A stretch of DNA of 10,386 nucleotides from Bacillota bacterium. GTDB lineage: Bacteria > Bacillota > Clostridia > Clostridiales > Clostridiaceae. The stretch spans positions 1-10,386 of the forward strand of contig JAEZDX010000121.1 of the NCBI GenBank assembly GCA_023417975.1. The letters are read 5' to 3'. Below the pieces are notes generated by a model. That model was given only the letters and a program-made list of their open reading frames with translations. It searched no databases and was not told where the DNA came from. The first letter of the stretch is position 1, and each line of letters opens with the position of its first letter. The position numbers were made by a program, and so were the translations under genes. This document shows positions 5,347 to 10,386 of the stretch, in pieces.

Positions 5347-7323
5347 ATGATTTATGGTAAATCAATTTTTCCTGTTATGCCTAAGGATACAAATGCATAC
5401 GTATTCACTACAGAGGAGTTTGGAGCTGATCCCGCCGGAAAAGGTGATAATACTGCGGCTATGCAGGCGGTAATTGACAAACTCGAAGGGGAAGTAAAAA
5501 ACGGAATTGTTTTTGTTCCTGAAGGTACATATCGTTTTGAGGGCACCGTGGAACTTTGGAGAGGAATCCGCCTTATAGGTTTTGGTGAAAACCGCCCTGT
5601 TTTTACTGTGGCGGACAATACACCGGGATTTCAGGGGCCGGATTCCAAATATATTTTTCATTTCAGGGTCAATAAACCTGGAATTGGACAAGAACTGAGG
5701 GATGCTCAGAATACTACTTTTTACAATGGAATTAGAAATATTGACTTTAAGCTTGGTAAGGGGAATCCGGGACTTGTGGCTTGCCGTTTCCGTGTAGCTC
5801 AGCTTTGCTCAATAGAGGATGTTGATTTTTATATGGAAGATAATCGGGCTGCTGTAGAGATGATAGGTAATGAAATGGAACGCTGCAGATTCTTTGGAGG
5901 ACAATTCGGTATACTTACCGGTGAAACCGTACCATACTGGCCGTTCTACCTTGGAGATTGCATTTTTACCGGACAGACTAGGGCATGTATTTCTACCTAC
6001 CGCGCAGGTATGACTATACTTCGTACCACCCTGTCTAATGCACCATATGGTGTATATGTACCAAGCAAGGAGAGGGACAATCATTATATTGAAGAGTTTG
6101 AGAGATTATATATGGAGGACTGCCGTTTAGAGAACTTGACAGAAGCAGGCATTAGTATGAATATGGTGCGTTATCCGCAAAACTGGCTTCATGCAAAGAA
6201 GCTGTATTGCAAAAAGGTGCCGCGTTTTTTTGAGTCCTTTGGCTATCAATATAATCATCATATCGGTGTGCCGCATATTGAACCGGAAACGGAATGCTAC
6301 AGCGTAAATATAGATATGGGCCTCCGTATAGATGTAAACAATCAAGATGTTAATCGCCGATTCGACATTCGCTATGAAGTCCAAAAAGAAGAAAGCCTTC
6401 CGCCGGCTTCTTTGCCGGACTATGTTCCAATGCCGGAGTTCTCGGATTGGGTTAACATTATGGATTTAGGTGCAAAGGGTGACGGAGTAACTGATGATAC
6501 AGCCGTATTTGAAAAGGCTATCGCTGAGTATAAGGCAATCTATATGCCTCAAGGAAATTATTTAATTTCACGAGGACTGGAACTAAAGCAAGATACAGCT
6601 ATTCTCGGCCTGCACTGCAGTATGACAAGGCTGACTCTGAAGGACCACACTCCAGGCTATGATGATGACAGAGCGCCTGCAACAATGTTTAAGATACCTA
6701 AAGGCGGACTGAATCACGTATCAGGTATATGTTTTGTAGGCGGAAGTAATAAGGGTGTTATTCAGGTAGAATGGCTTGGTGACCCATCCTCCATTATGGA
6801 AGATTGTCTTTTCGATTTTGGCGGCCATGGAAACACACGTAAAGGACGAGACAGGTAGTATGGAATTTATGTTCATGATAATGGTGCCGGAGTGTTTAAA
6901 AACATATGGATGCCGGACGTTTGGACAAAGGATGGTCTTCACATAAGTGATACCTCTGCTCCGGGGCAAATTTGGATGATTTCTGTTGAACACCATTTAG
7001 ACATTGAAGTAGTATTGGAAAATGTGTCTAATTGGAAGATCGTTGCGCTGCAGACTGAAGAAAATCTTGGAAGCGAATATGCTTCTTCCATTCGTATTGA
7101 GAATTGCTGGGATCTTGAAATAGCCAATTTGTTTCAATACAGAGTGCAGGCTATAGACATTCAGCATCCTAATGCAGCTATTATAAACAATTGCAAAAAC
7201 TTGACAATTAACGGTATTCACTGCTTTAGTATTGGGCCTACACCATTTACAAACTCAGCATTAATTGACGACAAACTATTTATCAAGGATCAGGAAATAG
7301 GAACTCTGCATGTAAATTGCTAA
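5347..7323 (+). pseudogene. Two-domain right-handed beta-helix (pectate_lyase_3/GH55-like) protein, interrupted by in-frame amber codon
   Basis: The frame runs 658 codons from ATG 5347 (AAAGGA nine bases upstream) to TAA 7321, with a single TAG at codon 504. Two tandem copies of the pectate-lyase-superfamily entry motif are visible: EFGADPAGKGDNTAAMQAVI (24-43) with GIVFVPEGTY (53-62), and DLGAKGDGVTDDTAVFEKAI (373-392) with AIYMPQGNY (397-405). They are followed by matching DNTPGF (90-95) and DHTPGY (433-438) turns. Two tandem beta-helices of this kind are the layout of GH55 exo-beta-1,3-glucanases, but the assignment is tentative because I cannot align catalytic residues. There is no signal peptide, so the product would be cytoplasmic. 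Sequence after the TAG (YGIYVHDNGAGVFKNIW...) continues the same beta-helix without frameshift or other decay, which suggests a recent nonsense mutation, read-through or a sequencing error. The gene reads as more G+C-rich than its neighbours. Confidence 0.8.
6856..6858 (+). other. In-frame TAG stop inside the beta-helix gene
   Basis: The codon lies between ...KGRDR and YGIYVHDNGAG... in the same frame as the 503-codon upstream part and the 154-codon downstream part. One substitution from CAG (Gln) or TGG (Trp) would create it. Restart is unlikely: the first in-frame start codon downstream (GTG 6892) lacks a ribosome-binding site. The ATG at 6860 is in another frame. Confidence 0.85.
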
Positions 7324-7333
7324 TAGTGACATG

Positions 7334-7360
7334 GAGCAGGTTGAAAAATCTGCTCTTTTT
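7334..7360 (+). terminator. Intrinsic terminator after the beta-helix gene
   Basis: GAGCAGGTT-GAAA-AATCTGCTC forms a 9-bp stem with one G-T pair and a GAAA tetraloop, followed by TTTTT. It starts 10 nt after the TAA, showing that the gene's natural end is the downstream stop and not the internal TAG. Confidence 0.88.
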
Positions 7361-7394
7361 GCATGCAGTTAAAAAGAATAATATTATGAATAAA

Positions 7395-7424
7395 ATGGCA
7401 GAAAGCTTATTACAATGATATAAT
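7395..7424 (+). promoter_or_regulatory. Promoter of the 2TM-domain gene
   Basis: A perfect TATAAT (7419-7424) is preceded by TGA, giving an extended -10. A weak ATGGCA -35 lies 18 bp upstream. The start site would be about 27 nt before the ATG at 7459. Confidence 0.6.
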
Positions 7425-7458
7425 ATTCTTATTATGATAGTATATGGAGGATGCACTG

Positions 7459-7785
7459 ATGCCGGATAATAATGAAGTGAATAAATATAATGCTAACAAG
7501 TATCTTTCTGAACAGGAATTGTATCAGCTAGCTAAGAAGAGAGTTGCTGTAAAAAAGGATTTTTTTACCCATTTGGGAGTTTACACAGTTGTTAATGGAG
7601 GGTTATTCGCACTTAACATGATTACATCCTCCTTTTTATGGTCACTCTTTCCCATAATTGGTTGGGGTATCGGCTTAGGCTGCCATTATGTATATACTGT
7701 TACCAAGCTGAAGATTGACTATAAAACAACAGCAATAGAAAAAGAGATGGATTTTCTTAAAAGAAATCTTGATAGAGATGTATAA
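7459..7785 (+). CDS. Small 2TM-domain membrane protein
   Basis: An upstream in-frame ATG at 7444 overlaps the GGAGG (7446-7450), so ATG 7459, eight bases after it, is the likely start and gives 108 residues. A hydrophilic N-terminus, including LSEQELYQLAKKRVAVKKDF, precedes two hydrophobic segments (about 38-57 and 61-81). These are joined by a short turn, with FPIIGWGIGLGCHYVY between about 64 and 79. The conserved W-x-x-FP...GWGIGL..H pattern and the A.KRV..KKDF...L..Y lead are those of the 2TM domain family (PF13239), found alone or ahead of LytTR-linked sensor kinases. A charged tail (YKTTAIEKEMDFLKRNLDRDV) follows. The gene is monocistronic, with its own promoter and terminator. The function of stand-alone members is unknown to me. 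Confidence 0.85.
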   Translation: MPDNNEVNKYNANKYLSEQELYQLAKKRVAVKKDFFTHLGVYTVVNGGLFALNMITSSFLWSLFPIIGWGIGLGCHYVYTVTKLKIDYKTTAIEKEMDFLKRNLDRDV

Positions 7786-7788
7786 AAG

Positions 7789-7817
7789 TTGCGGGGCAAA
7801 AATGCCCCGCAATTTTT
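7789..7817 (+). terminator. Intrinsic terminator after the 2TM-domain gene
   Basis: TTGCGGGGCA-AAAA-TGCCCCGCAA is a perfect 10-bp GC-rich stem with a 4-nt loop, followed by TTTTT. It begins four bases after the TAA. The second copy of the 31-bp element begins two bases after the T-run. Confidence 0.95.
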
Positions 7818-7818
7818 A

Positions 7819-7849
7819 TACCCCAGGGGTGCGCGATATATGGCGAAAA
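7819..7849 (+). repeat. 31-bp intergenic element, copy 2
   Basis: This begins TACCCCAGGGGTGCGCG and ends TATGGCGAAAA, matching 656-686 at 27 of 31 bases in the same orientation. Here the palindrome is 12 of 13 (G at 7831 instead of A). It contains TGGCGAA (7841-7847). It follows a terminator directly and precedes the TetR promoter by about 85 bp, so it need not be transcribed. Confidence 0.6.
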
Positions 7850-7934
7850 AGTATATTTCCCGGGACATATTTTGACAGCATATGAGATTCAGATAGTTGC
7901 AAGACATTTATTATTAAAGTAAATTCATATTTCC

Positions 7935-7963
7935 TTGACAGTAAGATACCAATAATATACAAT
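7935..7963 (+). promoter_or_regulatory. Consensus promoter of the TetR gene
   Basis: A perfect TTGACA (7935-7940), a 17-bp spacer and TACAAT (7958-7963) make a near-ideal sigma-A promoter. Transcription would start around 7970, within the operator palindrome. Confidence 0.85.
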
Positions 7964-7966
7964 AGA

Positions 7967-7980
7967 ACTGAACATTCAGT
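7967..7980. promoter_or_regulatory. TetR operator palindrome
   Basis: ACTGAA-CA-TTCAGT is a perfect inverted repeat with a 2-nt centre, starting three bases after the -10. A repressor here would block initiation. Its position makes autoregulation by the adjacent TetR protein the simplest reading, with control extending to the hydrolase gene if they share a transcript. Confidence 0.7.
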
Positions 7981-8003
7981 ACTAAAGTTAAGGAGGCGTA
8001 TTT

Positions 8004-8597
8004 ATGAATCAGCCAAATGCCCGTGAAAGAATCTTACAGATAGCTGTTAAGGTTTTTGCAGAGAAGAGCTTTGAGGGTTCGCGTATAGATGAAATAGCAA
8101 GAGAAGCAAATGTGCCAAAGTCACTTATATATTATCATTTTAAGAATAAGGATGAGATTTTGGAGGTACTTCTTGAAAATTTTATTAATGAATATATTGG
8201 CATATTAGAAGAGAATGCAGACGAAACTCATGGAGAAAAGTCTCAAGCATTAATGGGACGCATGAAAAGTGTATACTATGAATTTGGACAGAGAAATGCA
8301 GATCTTGTAAGGATTATCTTTATTGAATCTTTGAAAAAGACAAATGAAAAACCAATAATTTTCAGAATGGTAGAAGCAATGGTAGCTAAAGAAAGGGAAG
8401 GAAAGGCAGAAGTTAATTATGATGTCCAGGAAAGACGAGTAGCAGAATTTTTCTCAAGTTTTCTGCCAAACTTTGCTTATGTGTGCTTTGCTGATATATG
8501 GACGCAATATTTTAACATAGACAGAAGAAGCTTTGATAATTTATATCTTAAAGTATATGAAGAAACTCACGGAGCTTATCATAAAAACCATAAATAG
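8004..8597 (+). CDS. TetR/AcrR-family transcriptional regulator
   Basis: This is a 197-residue protein of the usual family length, starting at an ATG with AAGGAGG eight bases upstream. The N-terminal domain shows the TetR pattern: ARERILQIAVKVFAEKSFEGSRIDEIAREANVPKSLIYYHFKNKDEIL (6-53), with the helix-turn-helix at about 26-46 and the YYHFKNK hinge. The C-terminal ligand domain (about 60-197) is not recognisable to a subfamily. It includes YVCFADIWTQYFNIDRRSFDNL, a common dimerisation-helix region. It probably represses its own promoter through the palindrome at 7967-7980. The hydrolase gene starts 42 nt downstream, with no terminator between them, so a two-gene operon is likely. The inducer is unknown. 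Confidence 0.93.
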   Translation: MNQPNARERILQIAVKVFAEKSFEGSRIDEIAREANVPKSLIYYHFKNKDEILEVLLENFINEYIGILEENADETHGEKSQALMGRMKSVYYEFGQRNADLVRIIFIESLKKTNEKPIIFRMVEAMVAKEREGKAEVNYDVQERRVAEFFSSFLPNFAYVCFADIWTQYFNIDRRSFDNLYLKVYEETHGAYHKNHK

Positions 8598-8639
8598 CTT
8601 ATAAAAGTAAAAATGATATTATAATTGGAGGTTATTAAA

Positions 8640-9341
8640 ATGGAACTCATAAGGATTGATTTAGGTGGGGTAAATTGTTATTTAGGGAAGCAGGAAGATA
8701 ACTTTATTCTATTTGATACCGGAGGACATCTTACAATGGATAAAAGCTTTACAGACCGCAGGGAGCTGTTAAGCAGTGAGCTTGAAAAAGCTGGATGCAT
8801 TGAGGGGAAACTTAAGCTCATAGTTTTGACTCATGGAGATAATGACCATGTTGCCAATGCAGCATACTTAAGAAATAAATTTAACGGAAAGATTGCAATG
8901 CACTCTGAAGATGTAAAATTAGTTGACAAGCCTTCTTTGGATATAGTAATGAGAACCTTCCAATATAGATCTCCTGTGTTCAAGCTTGTTTTTAAGTTTA
9001 TGAAAAAAACTATTGTTAAGGTTACTGAAAAAGTTTTAAAAAATTTTGAGAGCTTCACCCCGGACATATTTTTAAATGAAGGGGACAACCTGCACACATA
9101 TGGGTTTGAGGGAGAGATTGTTCACTTACCTGGACACACTGATGGTTCCATAGGTATTCTAATGTCAAATGGAGATTTCATTTGCGGAGATACTTTTATA
9201 AATGATAAAAGGCCAGCACCTGCTCCAAATGCTTTTGACTTTAGACTGCTGTCTGAGAGCATAGAAAAGGTGAAGGCAATGAAAATAAGTAAAATATATC
9301 CGGGACATGGTGCACCCTTTGAAATGAGCCTATTTAAATAG
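8640..9341 (+). CDS. Metallo-beta-lactamase-fold hydrolase
   Basis: The ATG at 8640 has GGAGG eight bases upstream (8627-8631) and gives 233 residues; a TTG at 8625 overlaps that site and is rejected. Metal-site motifs are in order: LTHGDNDH (63-70), HLPGHTDGS with H166 (162-170), CGDTF with D184 (182-186) and YPGHGAP with H223 (220-226). The first motif is H-x-D-x-D-H rather than H-x-H-x-D-H, a variant also seen in other Firmicute members, so metal binding probably persists. An insert rich in K and aromatics (about 110-136) could cover the active site or touch the membrane. The fold hydrolyses thioesters, lactones or phosphodiesters; the substrate cannot be told. It is probably cotranscribed with, and controlled by, the TetR regulator. 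I see no terminator after it. Confidence 0.9.
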   Translation: MELIRIDLGGVNCYLGKQEDNFILFDTGGHLTMDKSFTDRRELLSSELEKAGCIEGKLKLIVLTHGDNDHVANAAYLRNKFNGKIAMHSEDVKLVDKPSLDIVMRTFQYRSPVFKLVFKFMKKTIVKVTEKVLKNFESFTPDIFLNEGDNLHTYGFEGEIVHLPGHTDGSIGILMSNGDFICGDTFINDKRPAPAPNAFDFRLLSESIEKVKAMKISKIYPGHGAPFEMSLFK

Positions 9342-9385
9342 ACAAATCTTCAAGTACGAAGCTGAAAATAATGAATGAGCTCATA

Positions 9386-9414
9386 TTGACAAAATACTCC
9401 ACATGAACTAACAT
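9386..9414 (+). promoter_or_regulatory. Promoter of the LacI-family gene
   Basis: A perfect TTGACA (9386-9391), a 17-bp spacer and TAACAT (9409-9414) make a plausible sigma-A promoter. The start site near 9421 places the CAAAACGTTTTG palindrome at about +5 to +16. Confidence 0.65.
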
Positions 9415-9424
9415 AAAATTAAAG

Positions 9425-9436
9425 CAAAACGTTTTG
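9425..9436. promoter_or_regulatory. LacI-type operator palindrome
   Basis: CAAAACGTTTTG is a perfect 12-bp palindrome with the central CG typical of LacI/GalR operators. It lies between the promoter and the ribosome-binding site, suggesting autorepression by the LacI-family protein encoded just downstream. A CcpA cre site is an alternative, but the TGNAANCGNTNNCA outer bases do not fully fit. Confidence 0.65.
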
Positions 9437-9440
9437 TCTT

Positions 9441-9453
9441 AGGGAGTTGATTA
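9441..9453 (+). promoter_or_regulatory. Extended Shine-Dalgarno that overlaps the only standard start codon
   Basis: AGGGAGTTGATTA matches the extended anti-16S complement AAGGAGGTGATCA at 10 of 13 positions. The sole in-frame standard start codon (TTG 9447) is part of it. The codon at proper spacing (9 nt after GGGAG) is ATA 9456. Confidence 0.55.
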
Positions 9454-10386
9454 AAATAGCAGCCACCATTAAAGATGTAGCAAAATACACAGGGCTTTCC
9501 ATTGCCACCATATCGAAGTATATTAACGGTGGCAATGTTTTGGAGCAAAACAAAAGAATTATTGATGAGGCAATAAAGGAATTAAATTTTCATGTAAACG
9601 AAATGGCAAGGGGATTAAAAACAAGCAAAAGCAAAACTGTTGGCATTTTGATACCCAATTTGGAAAAGGTATTTTGTACAAGTATAGTTTCCAACATAGA
9701 AAATATTTTATTAAAGCATGGCTATAGTACTATTATTTGCGATTACAAGGATGACATTAAACTTGAAAAAGCCAAGCTGAAGTTTTTGGTAAGCAAAATG
9801 GTAGATGGTTTGATTATTATGCCCTTGGGTGATGATAGCAGTATCATTCAGGAGACTATTAACGAAGGTGTAAAGGTTGTCCTTGTTGATAGAGCTTTAA
9901 AGGATGTGGAGTGTGATGTTGTCCTTGTAGATAATCTTAACAGCTCATATGATGCTGTTGAAGAGTTTATAACAAAGGGTCATAGAAGAATCGGCATAAT
10001 AAGCGGACCTGAGGACGTATATACTGCTGAAGAAAGGTTAAAGGGATATAGAAGAGTTCATGAGGACTATTCTCTTCCAATTGACGAGAAACTAATAAAA
10101 TATGGTGACTATAAAGTGGATAGCGGCTATGAGCTTTTGAATGAACTGCTTAAGATGGAGGAGCCGCCGACGGCAGTATTTGTAACTAATTATGAAATGA
10201 CCTTAGGTGCAATTATGGCTATTAATGAAAACAATATCATGGTTCCTGAACAGTTATCCATAATAGGATACGACAATCTCCAAATGGCAAAGATAGTTAA
10301 GCCGCCGTTATCAATAGTTGTTCAGCCAATGAAAGCTATAGGGGAAACTGCTGCGGAACTGATTCTTAAGCGTCTCGGCGATGATA
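9447..10386 (+). CDS. LacI/GalR-family transcriptional regulator (partial, C-terminus beyond right edge)
   Basis: From codon 9456 the frame reads (M)AATIKDVAKYTGLSIATISK, the canonical LacI helix-turn-helix at residues 4-23. The hinge is VNEMARGLKTSKSKTVGILIPN (47-68), and the periplasmic-binding-protein-like effector domain runs to the edge, including VDGLIIMPLG (116-125), VLVDR (142-146), HRRIGIISGP (176-185), TAVFVTNYEMTLGA (239-252) and LSIIGYDN (267-274). About 310 residues are visible; family members have 330-340, so only a short tail is missing. The start is uncertain: no in-frame ATG exists between the upstream stop (9420-9422) and the conserved domain. TTG 9447 directly abuts its Shine-Dalgarno, while ATA 9456 occupies the normal Met position. 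It probably controls sugar-related genes and its own promoter via the 9425-9436 palindrome. Confidence 0.92.
   Translation, partial: MIKIAATIKDVAKYTGLSIATISKYINGGNVLEQNKRIIDEAIKELNFHVNEMARGLKTSKSKTVGILIPNLEKVFCTSIVSNIENILLKHGYSTIICDYKDDIKLEKAKLKFLVSKMVDGLIIMPLGDDSSIIQETINEGVKVVLVDRALKDVECDVVLVDNLNSSYDAVEEFITKGHRRIGIISGPEDVYTAEERLKGYRRVHEDYSLPIDEKLIKYGDYKVDSGYELLNELLKMEEPPTAVFVTNYEMTLGAIMAINENNIMVPEQLSIIGYDNLQMAKIVKPPLSIVVQPMKAIGETAAELILKRLGDD

Noticed and set aside
5352..6384. Several antisense reading frames opposite the beta-helix gene (about 85-109 codons)
   Set aside because: They lie fully within a strongly supported coding region and show no domain-like sequence. They have low-complexity or irregular composition, so they are shadow frames.
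6856..6858. TAG as a pyrrolysine or reassigned codon
   Set aside because: At least four other genes here end in TAG, and beta-helix proteins are not a known pyrrolysine family; kept only as a remote option.
6892..7323. Separate 143-codon gene starting at GTG 6892
   Set aside because: It is in the same frame as the upstream beta-helix gene and continues its fold. There is no ribosome-binding site before the GTG, so it is the tail of the interrupted gene.
8620..8625. TATAAT just before the hydrolase gene as a separate promoter
   Set aside because: It overlaps the region immediately before the GGAGG, has no -35, and transcription would start at or inside the start codon region.
9342..9385. Terminator after the metallo-hydrolase gene
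   Set aside because: Only a 4-bp CTTC/GAAG pairing is present with no T-run, so no intrinsic terminator is called.

Overview
The window looks like chromosomal DNA from a low-G+C Gram-positive anaerobe of the Clostridia. This rests on AT-rich intergenic DNA, strong GGAGG ribosome-binding sites, sigma-A-type promoters, a BcrA-type ABC transporter paired with a two-component system, and a COG1453-type aldo/keto reductase. A mesophilic polysaccharide-degrading Clostridium/Ruminiclostridium-like host would fit, but genus cannot be settled from the sequence alone. I see no tRNA, rRNA, CRISPR array, transposase or integrase.

Layout. Positions 1-567 (minus) hold the N-terminal half of an aldo/keto reductase that runs off the left edge. 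Positions 777-3242 (minus) are a three-gene ABC-2 exporter operon: permease, permease, ATPase in transcription order. Positions 3377-5005 (minus) are an OmpR-type response regulator followed by a single-TM sensor kinase. A perfect intrinsic terminator separates the two-component genes from the exporter genes. Immediately after it lies a 9-bp direct repeat with 11-bp spacing, a likely response-regulator operator driving the exporter. Together these five genes resemble LanRK-LanFEG / CprRK-CprABC modules, which sense and expel cationic peptide antibiotics such as lantibiotics or bacitracin. No peptide precursor or biosynthetic gene is present, so resistance is more likely than self-immunity.

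A 341-bp divergent intergenic region (5006-5346) carries candidate promoters in both directions. Then, on the plus strand, comes a two-domain right-handed beta-helix protein (5347-7323; pectate_lyase_3-like, two tandem copies, GH55-like layout). Its reading frame is intact except for one in-frame TAG at 6856-6858. A small two-TM-domain membrane protein follows (7459-7785), with its own promoter and terminator. Next are a TetR regulator (8004-8597) with a consensus promoter and a perfect palindromic operator, and a metallo-beta-lactamase-fold hydrolase (8640-9341), probably in the same transcript. Last is a LacI-family regulator truncated by the right edge, with a consensus promoter, a CAAAACGTTTTG operator and an anomalous start codon.

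The most curious non-genic signal is a 31-bp element present twice in the same orientation, at 656-686 and 7819-7849, with 27 of 31 bases identical. Each copy starts with the palindrome TACCCCAGGGGT and contains a TGNCGAA heptamer. The two copies bracket the exporter, two-component, beta-helix and 2TM genes.
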